NCBI GenBank assembly: GCA_946405565.1
Contig: CAMJHU010000132.1
Location: forward strand, 1-6,291
Length of the DNA stretch: 6,291 bases
Direction: 5' to 3'
DNA from: an uncultured Clostridia bacterium
GTDB taxonomy: Bacteria > Bacillota > Clostridia > Oscillospirales > Acutalibacteraceae
Made by a program: the position numbers and the translations under genes. Under the pieces are notes generated by a model. The model was not told the DNA's origin. It made no database searches and worked only from the letters and a program-made list of their open reading frames with translations. Below, piece after piece: positions 1-5,551 of the stretch; within the stretch, counting starts at the first letter, position 1, and each line of letters opens with the position of its first letter.

Positions 1-52
1 CTTGCGTGTTTCGGCAAGTGAAATGTATCAATTATTTCTGCATAGTTCCTTA
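1..52. repeat. Partial copy of a small palindromic (MITE-like) element, cut by the window edge
   Basis: Bases 1-52 match 5925-5976 with only two differences (13 g/a and 48 c/a). This is the right half of the element described at 5875-5973. It contains the internal hairpin CTTGC (1-5) / GCAAG (14-18) and the terminal repeat TTCTGCATAGTTCC (36-49), followed by TTA. The left half must lie before base 1. It begins 16 bases past the stop codon of the XRE regulator, on that gene's 3' side, so a transcript from that gene would carry it as a 3' hairpin. That it is mobile is an inference from the terminal repeats and the second copy. Confidence 0.75.
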
Positions 53-64
53 TCACCAAATCCA

Positions 65-406
65 TCATGATGGGAGATGTTTCAACAATACGTCCAGCAA
101 ATCCATGACCAATTGCTGATTTTCAGGGGTTAGGTGGGCAAGCCGGTCAGCCAGCCGGGACACTTTTACCTGATAGCCGGCATCCATCACATCCTGAAAC
201 AGATCGTCCGCGGAACACCCCAGCGTGTTCATGATAGCCACCAGCTTTTCAGGACGGGGAAAGCTTTTCCCCCGCTCGATATCCGAAAGATAGTTGGTGG
301 ATAAATCAATCATTTCGGCGAGTTGTTCCTGTGTGTATCCCTTCTGTTTCCGGAGCTGCTGAATTTGTCTCCCGACTTTCTGCTCGACGGTGCGTTCATT
401 ATTCAT
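65..406 (-). CDS. XRE-family helix-turn-helix transcriptional regulator (113 aa)
   Basis: This is a cytoplasmic DNA-binding protein of the Cro/C1 (XRE, HTH_3) family. The domain spans about residues 12-70: the first helices are at QIQQLRKQKGYTQEQLAEMI, the recognition helix is near residues 36-45 (STNYLSDIERG), and the fold closes with the usual 'P-PEKLVAIMNTLGCSADDLF'. A short helical tail (about 83-111, SRLADRLAHLTPENQQLVMDLL) is typical of small Firmicutes XRE proteins and may serve dimerisation. The ATG at 404-406 is preceded by AGAGG six bases upstream. No effector domain is present, so the signal and targets cannot be named. A MITE ends about 40 bases before the start codon and probably sits in the promoter or leader. 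A palindromic element follows the stop codon. Confidence 0.9.
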   Translation of the reverse strand: MNNERTVEQKVGRQIQQLRKQKGYTQEQLAEMIDLSTNYLSDIERGKSFPRPEKLVAIMNTLGCSADDLFQDVMDAGYQVKVSRLADRLAHLTPENQQLVMDLLDVLLKHLPS

Positions 407-446
407 ATGGCGCCTCTCATACTCATGGAAATATCGTGATGTCTAA

Positions 447-642
447 GAGCCTGTTCAGTATCTCTCCACGCACGTCTGGCTTGCATATTTTCCGCCATAT
501 TTTGCCAAAATCCAAGGAAACGAATGTTTCCTAGTTAATCACACAAAGTATTGCCTGCGGTTTTGGCTTCATCTGGCGAAAGAATCTGCAGCTGCTAAAG
601 CAGCGGGCGCCATCCGCACACGTGGAGATACTGAACAGGCTC
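447..642. mobile_element. MITE-like element, 196 bp, with terminal inverted repeats and TAA target duplication
   Basis: The left end (447-470) reads GAGCCTGTTCAGTATCTC, then tc, then CACG. The right end (621-642) is its reverse complement without the two extra bases, giving 18 perfect base pairs plus CACG. TAA flanks both ends (444-446 and 643-645), a 3-bp TNA-type target duplication as made by some IS5-superfamily transposases. No transposase frame lies inside, so it must be non-autonomous or a deletion relic. Two internal hairpins are visible: AGGAAAC/GTTTCCT (515-521/526-532) and GCTGC/GCAGC (591-595/600-604). It lies just upstream of the XRE gene. The assignment to a parent IS is an inference. 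Confidence 0.8.
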
Positions 643-771
643 TAACGATAACATAAGTATATACTGGGTGCCTTGGATTATTTACCAACTGATTCCGAAT
701 ATATAACGATATTAGCATGAGTTTGGTGAAATTTTGTTGGGTTTCTTTTGGGAATTCGCCCTTTCCCGTTG
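643..771. other. AT-rich intergenic stretch with no gene found
   Basis: Between the MITE and the GC-rich hairpin cluster lies an AT-rich spacer with no plausible coding frame or ribosome site. The motif AACGATA occurs at both 644-650 and 706-712. TATATA-like sequence on the minus strand (about 657-662) could be part of the original promoter of the XRE gene, later separated from it by the MITE, but no convincing -35 box accompanies it. Confidence 0.4.
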
Positions 772-905
772 GTTATCCGGGCGCGATTCGCTCGGCAGGC
801 TTTCGCCTGCCTCCCGGGGCGCTGCCCCCACGCCCCTGCGAGGAGGGCTCGCCCCTCTCGACTCCCCCGCTCCGCATTCGCTCCGCTAATTCGGCGCGAT
901 GCTTT
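772..905. repeat. GC-rich cluster of hairpins, probably a dispersed intergenic repeat
   Basis: Three hairpins follow one another: GGCAGGC-TTTC-GCCTGCC (794-811), GGGGC-GCT-GCCCC (816-828), and an imperfect 9-pair stem CGAGGAGGG/CCCCTCTCG around a CTCG loop (839-860). Then a near-tandem motif GCTCCGC-ATTC-GCTCCGC appears at about 870-886. Composition and structure differ sharply from the AT-rich spacer to the left. No T-run follows the hairpins on the folK strand, so this is not a standard intrinsic terminator. The folK stop codon (886-888) lies at its edge. Being dispersed in the genome is an inference, since only one copy is in the window. Confidence 0.5.
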
Positions 906-1365
906 GTCCGGCGATATTGGCAAAACCTCCCGCAAAGTCAAATCCCAGCGCGGTACCTCCGGGATACAAATCCCGCAGCGGCACCAGCACAAACGCGCGG
1001 TACAGCAGCCTCGGATGCGGCACCGTCAGTTCCTCACTCTCCAGCGATACCCCTTCATACAGCAGCAAATCCATATCCACCGTCCGCGGGGATTTCACCC
1101 CTTCCCGCAGCCGTCCCAGTGCCGACTCGATACCCAGACACGCGCCCAGCAGCGCATGGGGCGACAGCGAGGTTTCAATCTCCGCCACGCAGTTGAGATA
1201 GTCCGGCTGCGGCGCCGCGACTTCCACCGCTGCCGTCCGGTAAAACGGCGACACCCGCAGGAGCCTTGTACCGCACAGTCCGTCCAGCGCTTCCAGTGCC
1301 AGCCGGAGCTGCCGCTCCACATCGCCCAGATTGCCGCCCAGTCCGATGACCGCTTTTCTGACCAT
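886..1365 (-). CDS. folK: 2-amino-4-hydroxy-6-hydroxymethyldihydropteridine pyrophosphokinase (HPPK)
   Basis: HPPK moves pyrophosphate from ATP to 6-hydroxymethyl-7,8-dihydropterin, the step before dihydropteroate synthase in cytoplasmic folate synthesis. At 159 aa the length is normal. Family landmarks are the N-terminal GLGGNLGD (8-15), SPFYRTAAVE (39-48), the pterin-side QPDYLNCV (53-60), the signature SPRTVDMDLLLY (92-103) with magnesium-binding Asp97 and Asp99, and VPHPRLLYRAFVLVPL (115-130). The ATG (1363-1365) shares its A with the folB stop codon (TGATG), and AGGGGG sits eight bases upstream. A GTG one codon earlier (1368) is the alternative start. The tight overlap indicates translational coupling. 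The last residues (about 152-159) are encoded in a GC-rich hairpin region, so the tail may have been altered by that repeat. Confidence 0.95.
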   Translation of the reverse strand: MVRKAVIGLGGNLGDVERQLRLALEALDGLCGTRLLRVSPFYRTAAVEVAAPQPDYLNCVAEIETSLSPHALLGACLGIESALGRLREGVKSPRTVDMDLLLYEGVSLESEELTVPHPRLLYRAFVLVPLRDLYPGGTALGFDFAGGFANIAGQSIAPN

Positions 1366-1736
1366 CACGCCTGCCCCCTTCCCCGACGAATCCGCACCGC
1401 CGCGTAGGCAATCTCACATTTCACCGGCGCGTGGGGTTTGCGGAGTGTGAGTTCCACCTCGCTCACCTGCGGAAAGGCTTCCAGAATCCCGTCGCACACC
1501 ACCTGTGCCGCTTTTTCGATGAGGTCATACTTCCGCTCGGTCATGAGCCGTTCCGCCAGCGTACACACCTCGTCATAATTGACCGTATGTTCCACGTTGT
1601 CCGACAGACAGGGCAGCGACAAATCCGTGAATAATTCGATATCCAGATAAAACAACTGTCCCTGCTGCTTTTCCTCCGGCAGCACCCCGTGATGGGCAAA
1701 GACTTTCAGTCCGTTGATGATAATCGCGTCCGCCAT
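1365..1736 (-). CDS. folB: Dihydroneopterin aldolase (DHNA)
   Basis: DHNA cleaves 7,8-dihydroneopterin to glycolaldehyde and 6-hydroxymethyldihydropterin, the substrate of the FolK encoded next. The 123-aa length fits the family. By recalled alignment to the Staphylococcus aureus enzyme, the catalytic and binding residues keep the same numbering: Glu22 in HHGVLPEEKQQGQ, Tyr54 in VNYDE, Glu74 in LIEKAA, and Lys100 in LRKPHAPV. The frame stays open eight codons further (ATG 1760), but the start at 1736 begins the conserved MADAIIINGLKVFAHHG segment and has GGGAGGAA about a dozen bases upstream, while the upstream ATG has no such site and falls at the terminator hairpin. Other folate genes such as folE and folP are not in the window. 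Confidence 0.95.
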   Translation of the reverse strand: MADAIIINGLKVFAHHGVLPEEKQQGQLFYLDIELFTDLSLPCLSDNVEHTVNYDEVCTLAERLMTERKYDLIEKAAQVVCDGILEAFPQVSEVELTLRKPHAPVKCEIAYAAVRIRRGRGQA

Positions 1737-1760
1737 AAATCTGCGTTTCCTCCCAATCAT

Positions 1761-1797
1761 AAACCGCTCTGTACGGTTGCATCATACAGAGCGGTTT
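1761..1797 (-). terminator. 13-bp perfect hairpin between the LCP gene and folB
   Basis: AAACCGCTCTGTA (1761-1773) pairs perfectly with TACAGAGCGGTTT (1785-1797) around an 11-base loop. It lies 32 bases past the stop of the LCP gene and 24 bases before the folB start, so it most likely ends LCP transcription. The T-run on the minus strand is short (three T, then ATGATT). On the plus strand GTGTTTT follows. It may therefore be partly leaky or bidirectional, and it would also form in any read-through mRNA close to the folB ribosome site. Confidence 0.7.
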
Positions 1798-1829
1798 GTG
1801 TTTTATGATACAGTTTCAGAATAAAAAGG

Positions 1830-3347
1830 TTATCCTCTGTTTTCGCGGGCTTTTTTGCGTTCATACCGCGCCCGTTCCCATTCGTCATAGGTGTCGTCCA
1901 CTTTTTGCTGATGTTCTACCAGTTCGTTGGCTTTTTCCTCGTCGCCGTAGAGGAAGTCCGAGAGACAGCGGGCGGTGGCATTCACATCAATGCCCACATA
2001 TGACACGCCGCCGATATTGAGATCATACCACGCGTCGCCCACGGGTATGCGAAGTCCCTGGATGTCATAATCCTTGCTGCTGAGTCCTTCCGCCGCAAGC
2101 TGAAAGATTTGCGTAAGCGAAAGATTGGTGGTAACATTGGGCGCGGTCACGCGCAGCAGATGTTCCAGTTCCAGCAGCGACATATTTTCGCATTTCTTCA
2201 TGATTTTGCCCAGCACCTCGCGCTGACGCGCCGTGCGCATGGTATCGCTGCCCACCTTGCGGATCCGGCAGTAGGTCAGCGTCTGCTTACCGTTCATCAC
2301 ATAGGAACCCGCCTCGTAGATTTTGTTGGATTCCTTTTTGCCGACATATTTATTGAACTGCTCCAGCTCCATCTCTTCAATGTCAATCGGTATGCCGCCG
2401 ATTTCGTTGACCACATCGACAAACGCCTTGTAATCCACACAGACGTATTTGTCCACTTGTAAGCCGAAGTTGGCATAGATGGTCTTTGCGACCAGCTCCG
2501 GTCCGCCGAACGCGAACGAAGAGTTCATCTTCTGATGCCCGTACCCCGGCACCGTGACATACATATCCCGCATGAAGGAGGTCATTTTGATTTTCCGGTG
2601 CTGATGATCCAGCGTCACCAGAATCATGCTGTCCGAACGGGAACGGCCGTTTTCGTCGATGTCATACCCGATGAGCAGCACGTTTTTGGTGTCGTCCGAG
2701 TGGGAAACAAACGTCGCCAGCACCGATTCGCTCACCACCGTCTCGGTGTCGCCGAACAGACTGCCCGGTTTGACAAAATTCACCGAGTTCACGATGCCCG
2801 CCAGCCGCACGCCTTCCCAGACAATCAGTCCCACCACCAGCACCGCCACCGCGATCACCGCCGTGACGATGATCCGCTTGCGCCGTCCGGCGGCAGGTTT
2901 GACCTGATCAGCCGCCGGCTCAGAGACGCCTGTCGTCTCAGAGACGCTTGCCGTCTCAGAGACGCTTGCCGTCTCTTTGACAGAGGGCGTTTCATCCGGC
3001 GCCGGTTCCGTTACCGGCAGCGGTTCACCGGATTCCTCGGCTTTGACCGCTGCCGCCGGTTTTTTTTCGGAAACCGTCGTTTCAAATCTTTCCCCGCTGT
3101 CTGCGTGATCGTCCGTTCCGGACGATGACCGGGCGGGGTGAGAGGCTTTTTTGGATTTACGCTTTTTATTCTTACCGCCGGATGTCGATTTCACCGCGGC
3201 TTTCCGCTCGACAAGCAGCTCCTGTGTCAGAGATGCTACCTCGGGCAAAGCCTCCAGCGGCGTATCCATCGATGCCAGCGATATTTCCGACGGCTGCGCC
3301 GCCGCGCCGCCGGTTTCTATGTCTTTCTGTATTTCCTTGGGATCCAT
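1830..3347 (-). CDS. LytR-CpsA-Psr (LCP) family protein, probable cell-wall glycopolymer ligase (505 aa)
   Basis: LCP enzymes attach lipid-linked anionic polymers (teichoic acids, capsule) to peptidoglycan on the outer face of the membrane. Residues 1-157 are a long polar segment with a lysine-rich patch (KNKKRKSKK, 59-67) and an ETASVS hexapeptide repeat (125-142). One membrane helix follows (about 158-176, RKRIIVTAVIAVAVLVVGLIVW). The LCP domain covers about 220-385: NVLLIGYDIDENGRSRSDSM (222-241), SFMRDMYV (257-264), and the arginine-rich CRIRKVGSDTMRTARQREVL (360-379), which carry the Asp and Arg residues that bind the polyprenyl-pyrophosphate head and magnesium. A charged tail (469-505) ends the protein. 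The frame extends to 3491, but a strong promoter at 3473-3502 overlaps that extension, so the ATG at 3347 with GGTGA seven bases upstream is preferred. The exact polymer substrate is unknown. Confidence 0.93.
   Translation of the reverse strand: MDPKEIQKDIETGGAAAQPSEISLASMDTPLEALPEVASLTQELLVERKAAVKSTSGGKNKKRKSKKASHPARSSSGTDDHADSGERFETTVSEKKPAAAVKAEESGEPLPVTEPAPDETPSVKETASVSETASVSETTGVSEPAADQVKPAAGRRKRIIVTAVIAVAVLVVGLIVWEGVRLAGIVNSVNFVKPGSLFGDTETVVSESVLATFVSHSDDTKNVLLIGYDIDENGRSRSDSMILVTLDHQHRKIKMTSFMRDMYVTVPGYGHQKMNSSFAFGGPELVAKTIYANFGLQVDKYVCVDYKAFVDVVNEIGGIPIDIEEMELEQFNKYVGKKESNKIYEAGSYVMNGKQTLTYCRIRKVGSDTMRTARQREVLGKIMKKCENMSLLELEHLLRVTAPNVTTNLSLTQIFQLAAEGLSSKDYDIQGLRIPVGDAWYDLNIGGVSYVGIDVNATARCLSDFLYGDEEKANELVEHQQKVDDTYDEWERARYERKKARENRG
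2920..2973 (-). repeat. Three tandem 18-bp units inside the LCP gene
   Basis: Units lie at 2920-2937, 2938-2955 and 2956-2973. The last two are identical and the first differs at two bases (cctgtcgtc versus cttgccgtc). Each unit keeps frame and encodes a variant of ETASVS in the cytoplasmic N-terminal segment. Near-identity at the DNA level suggests recent duplication and a site for length change by slippage without frame loss. Confidence 0.9.
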
Positions 3348-3472
3348 GCTTGATTCACCGCCGTGATTGTTCTCATTGTTCAATACAAATGCACCACCGT
3401 TTACGCAAATACAATCAAGAAGTATGCCCTTTTTTCCAATGCGGATCAATATAGTTTGCTCACTGTATCTGC

Positions 3473-3502
3473 ATTGTACACCAAAGCCCACGCGATTGTC
3501 AA
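3473..3502 (-). promoter_or_regulatory. Sigma-A-type promoter of the LCP gene
   Basis: On the minus strand, TTGACA (3502-3497) and TACAAT (3478-3473) are 18 bases apart. Transcription would start near 3466, leaving a leader of about 120 bases before the ATG at 3347. The promoter overlaps the first codons of the longest open frame, which argues against a start at 3491. Confidence 0.7.
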
Positions 3503-3578
3503 TTGACCCATTTCACAATTATGTTATCCCACACAGAAACATCATAAATTCTTAATGCAAATCGACGTATGGGGGAAA

Positions 3579-3600
3579 TTTGTCGTTTGGTGTCGAAAAT
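3579..3600 (+). promoter_or_regulatory. Possible tandem Spo0A-like boxes
   Basis: TGTCG occurs twice exactly 10 bp apart (3582-3586 and 3592-3596), the second as TGTCGAAAA. The 0A-box consensus is TTTGTCGAAA. Box 1 (TTTGTCGTTT) matches 7 of 10 positions and box 2 (GGTGTCGAAA) 8 of 10. The pair sits just upstream of the first operator palindrome. Short AT-rich motifs arise easily by chance, so this is only a candidate. Confidence 0.25.
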
Positions 3601-3603
3601 ACA

Positions 3604-3623
3604 ATTTAGAAAAATTTCTAAAT
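3604..3623. promoter_or_regulatory. Operator palindrome O1, upstream of the -35 box
   Basis: Perfect 9-bp arms ATTTAGAAA (3604-3612) and TTTCTAAAT (3615-3623) surround AA. The site ends five bases before the -35 box of the operon promoter. It shares both arms with O2, and both sites continue with the same AC. The likely ligand is the ArsR/SdpR-type repressor encoded in the operon. Confidence 0.8.
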
Positions 3624-3628
3624 ACCTC

Positions 3629-3657
3629 TTGACAAATCGATTTTTCTGTGGTATATT
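3629..3657 (+). promoter_or_regulatory. Sigma-A promoter of the CPBP-sdpR-sdpI operon
   Basis: A perfect -35 box TTGACA (3629-3634) and a -10 box TATATT (3652-3657) are 17 bases apart. Transcription should start near 3664, inside operator O2, about 49 bases before the first start codon. A promoter this close to consensus would be strong when not repressed. Confidence 0.88.
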
Positions 3658-3659
3658 CT

Positions 3660-3679
3660 ATTTAGAAAGTTTTCTAAAT
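3660..3679. promoter_or_regulatory. Operator palindrome O2, over the transcription start
   Basis: Arms ATTTAGAAA (3660-3668) and TTTCTAAAT (3671-3679) surround GT. It begins three bases after the -10 box and covers the predicted +1, a position that would block RNA polymerase. Its centre is 56 bp from that of O1, so two repressor dimers could bracket the promoter. Confidence 0.82.
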
Positions 3680-3712
3680 ACTTTGTATTTCATCCGAAAG
3701 GTGTGACCCTGT

Positions 3713-4597
3713 ATGACCGAAAAAAAATCCAGAATCCTTCCCTATCTGCTCTGGACCTTCCTCATCGCGTGGATGCTCGAAGGCGCGGCGGCATGGATGT
3801 TCTATCACGTCTCCCCGCAGGCGGGACAGCTTATGATGATAGCGCTCATGTTCGCGCCGTTCGCGGGCGTGCTGCTGTCGCGTGCGGGCTTGAAAGAGAT
3901 GGGATGGGCGCCGAAATGGAAGGGCTGCGTCTCCGCGTGGGTCGTGGCGTGGCTGTCGCCGATTCTTCTCACGGCGCTGGGTGCGCTGCTCTATTTCGCG
4001 GTCTTCCCGTCGCACTTTGATCTGACCGGCGAGTATATCCGTGCCGCCGCCGGCGACGACGCAATAGCGCAGTTGGAAGCGCAAGGACTGACCTATCCCC
4101 TTTACCTTGCGATTACCGTGGCAAGCTCCCTGCTGTATGCCCCTGTGATCAACACCTTTGCCGCACTGGGTGAAGAAGTCGGCTGGCGGGGCTTCCTCTA
4201 TCCGCGGCTCAAGGAGAAGCTCGGGTACGTCAAAGGGCTGCTGCTCGGCGGCGTGATCTGGGGCGTCTGGCACTGGCCGCTGATCTGGCTGATCGGCTAT
4301 GAATACGGCACCGGCTATCCCGGATTTCCGGTAGTGGGAATGCTGCTGTTCTGCCTTTTCACGATACCCATCGGCATACTTGCCGACTGGGTCTATGAAA
4401 AAAGCCACTGTATCTGGGGGCCTTCGCTGCTGCACGGCTGTATCAATGCCGTCGCCACCATTCCGCCGATTGTGTGCGTTGTCAGCCGTCCGTCCTATAT
4501 GTCCCTGCTCGGACCGGTTCCCAACGGACTGCTCGCCGGACTGCCGTTGATTCTCTTCGCCGTTCTGCTGCTGCTATTGGGCAAAAGGAGGAAGTGA
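3713..4597 (+). CDS. CPBP-family intramembrane glutamic endopeptidase (CAAX/Abi family), first gene of the sdpRI-like operon
   Basis: CPBP proteins are multi-pass membrane proteases, related to eukaryotic CAAX prenyl proteases, that cut peptides within or near the membrane. In Gram-positive bacteria many serve bacteriocin immunity or processing. The 294-aa chain has about eight hydrophobic segments. The three family motifs are intact: EExxxR at Glu154-Glu155-Arg159 (ALGEEVGWRGFLYPRL), the WxxxH form of FxxxH at Trp183-His187 (IWGVWHWP), and HxxxN at His241-Asn245 (LLHGCINA). The ATG (3713) has AAAGGTG nine bases upstream. Only two bases separate its stop from the repressor gene's start, so the two are cotranscribed. 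With an SdpR/SdpI-like pair downstream, a role in resistance to an envelope-active peptide is likely, but the substrate is unknown. Confidence 0.93.
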   Translation: MTEKKSRILPYLLWTFLIAWMLEGAAAWMFYHVSPQAGQLMMIALMFAPFAGVLLSRAGLKEMGWAPKWKGCVSAWVVAWLSPILLTALGALLYFAVFPSHFDLTGEYIRAAAGDDAIAQLEAQGLTYPLYLAITVASSLLYAPVINTFAALGEEVGWRGFLYPRLKEKLGYVKGLLLGGVIWGVWHWPLIWLIGYEYGTGYPGFPVVGMLLFCLFTIPIGILADWVYEKSHCIWGPSLLHGCINAVATIPPIVCVVSRPSYMSLLGPVPNGLLAGLPLILFAVLLLLLGKRRK

Positions 4598-4599
4598 TC

Positions 4600-4923
4600 A
4601 TGGGATTCCCCGAAACTTTCAAGGCACTCTCCGACCCCGCCCGGCGTGAGATTCTGCTCATGCTGCGCGACGGACGCATGTCGGCGGGTGAAATCGCTTC
4701 CCGGTTCGACATGACCGGTGCCACGATTTCCTATCATCTCAATCAGCTCAAAAAGGCGGAGCTGATCTATGAAACAAAAGAGAAAAACTTCATCTATTAT
4801 TCCCTGAATATCTCCGTATTTGAAGAAATCATGCTGTGGTTCAACCAATTCACCGGCGCATCCGCCGATGACGCTCCCGCATCATCTGAAAGTGAGGTTC
4901 ATGAAAATGAAAGCAACCGATAA
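4600..4923 (+). CDS. sdpR: ArsR-family winged-helix repressor, SdpR-like
   Basis: This 107-aa protein is an autorepressor of the SdpR type. In Bacillus subtilis SdpR represses sdpRI and is held at the membrane by SdpI when the SDP toxin is present. The winged helix covers about residues 4-71: FKALSDPARREILLML (7-22), the helix-turn-helix AGEIASRFDMTGATISYHLNQLKKAELI (29-56), and the wing FIYYSLN (64-70). It lacks the cysteine metal site of ArsR/SmtB sensors, so control by a protein partner is more likely than by metal. The ATG (4600) follows AAGGAGG by eight bases. An upstream in-frame extension (from 4474) lies inside the protease gene and is rejected. The 3' end overlaps the next gene. The palindromes at the operon promoter are the obvious binding sites. 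Confidence 0.9.
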   Translation: MGFPETFKALSDPARREILLMLRDGRMSAGEIASRFDMTGATISYHLNQLKKAELIYETKEKNFIYYSLNISVFEEIMLWFNQFTGASADDAPASSESEVHENESNR

Positions 4924-5551
4924 AAAAAACATTCTGACCCGTTATGACATCTCCACCGCCCTGCTGTGTCTGCTGGGCATGATACCGGGGCTGGTGTGCT
5001 GGAACCGGCTGCCCGACGTCATTCCGATGCACTGGGGCATCGACAACCAGCCCGACGGCTGGGGCAGCAAAGCCTTTGTGGTGTTCGGACTGCCGCTGAT
5101 CATGGTGGCGCTCCACCTGATCTGCTGTCTCGCCGACAACCTCAATACCAAAGCCGGAACGCAGCCCAGGGCGGTCAGATGGATTACGCGGATTATCATG
5201 CCGGTTCTCTGTCTCGTGCTGGAATGCGTGACGGTTCTGTATGTGCTGGATCTGTTTCACAACATCGGACTGGTATGCTGCCTGCTGCTCGGCATTATGA
5301 TGATTGTCATCGGCAACTATCTGCCCAAGACCCGCCCCAATCTGACCTTCGGCATCAAGCTGCCGTGGACCATCCACGACGAAGAAGTCTGGAACAAAAC
5401 CCACCGCCTCGCCGGTTGGTTCATGGTGGCAGGCGGCATCATCGTTCTTGCCGCAACTTTTCTGGGCGCTTATGTCGTGAGCATTTTCACTATCTTCATT
5501 GCCGTATTTCTCCCCATCCTCTATTCCTTCGTCATCAGCCGGAAGAAGTAG
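4907..5551 (+). CDS. sdpI: SdpI-family membrane protein (immunity/signal receptor)
   Basis: SdpI of Bacillus subtilis is a membrane protein that protects against the SDP cannibalism peptide and captures SdpR to induce its own operon. This 214-aa protein is close to the 207-aa family length. It has about six membrane helices (near 15-33, 56-77, 94-118, 121-138, 168-190, 191-210). An N-terminal DUF1648-like part reads LPDVIPMHWGIDNQPDGWGSK (35-55), and the SdpI signature is GNYLPKTRPNLTFGIKLPWT (136-155) with DEEVWNKTHRLAGW (158-171). The ATG at 4907 has GAGG nine bases upstream. The ATG at 4901 is possible but only three bases from that site. The gene overlaps the repressor gene by 17 bases, implying coupled translation. 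No toxin gene is seen nearby, so it may act against peptides made elsewhere. Confidence 0.92.
   Translation: MKATDKKNILTRYDISTALLCLLGMIPGLVCWNRLPDVIPMHWGIDNQPDGWGSKAFVVFGLPLIMVALHLICCLADNLNTKAGTQPRAVRWITRIIMPVLCLVLECVTVLYVLDLFHNIGLVCCLLLGIMMIVIGNYLPKTRPNLTFGIKLPWTIHDEEVWNKTHRLAGWFMVAGGIIVLAATFLGAYVVSIFTIFIAVFLPILYSFVISRKK

Larger units (their letters stand above)
3348..3712. promoter_or_regulatory. Divergent intergenic control region
   Basis: These 365 bases separate the divergent LCP gene and CPBP-sdpRI operon and hold no gene. From left to right they carry a leader of roughly 120 bases for the LCP gene, its promoter (3473-3502), an AT-rich section with possible Spo0A-like boxes (3579-3600), the operator-flanked operon promoter (3604-3679), and the ribosome site AAAGGTG (3697-3703) for the protease gene. 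Confidence 0.7.

Noticed and set aside
331..534. 67-codon plus-strand open frame between the XRE gene and the MITE
   Set aside because: Overlaps the XRE gene antisense and the left end of the MITE. No ribosome site or recognisable domain.
447..642. Possible CRISPR or phage attachment site because of inverted repeats
   Set aside because: There are only two terminal copies in inverted orientation, with a 3-bp target duplication. This fits a MITE, not an array or att site.
717..1196. 159-codon plus-strand open frame starting before the hairpin cluster
   Set aside because: It reads through hairpins and then antisense to folK. The Pro/Arg-rich composition reflects GC-rich palindromes.
748..1407. 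219-codon plus-strand open frame across folK
   Set aside because: Arg/Pro/His-rich shadow frame opposite folK, which carries the HPPK signature.
2535..3128. 197-codon plus-strand open frame opposite the LCP gene
   Set aside because: Composed of His/Arg/Asp repeats derived from the antisense of the LCP gene and its tandem repeat. No supporting start signal.
3674..4435. 253-codon open frame on the minus strand, antisense to the CPBP gene
   Set aside because: Low-complexity charged composition, start inside a real gene, no ribosome site. The plus strand has all CPBP motifs.
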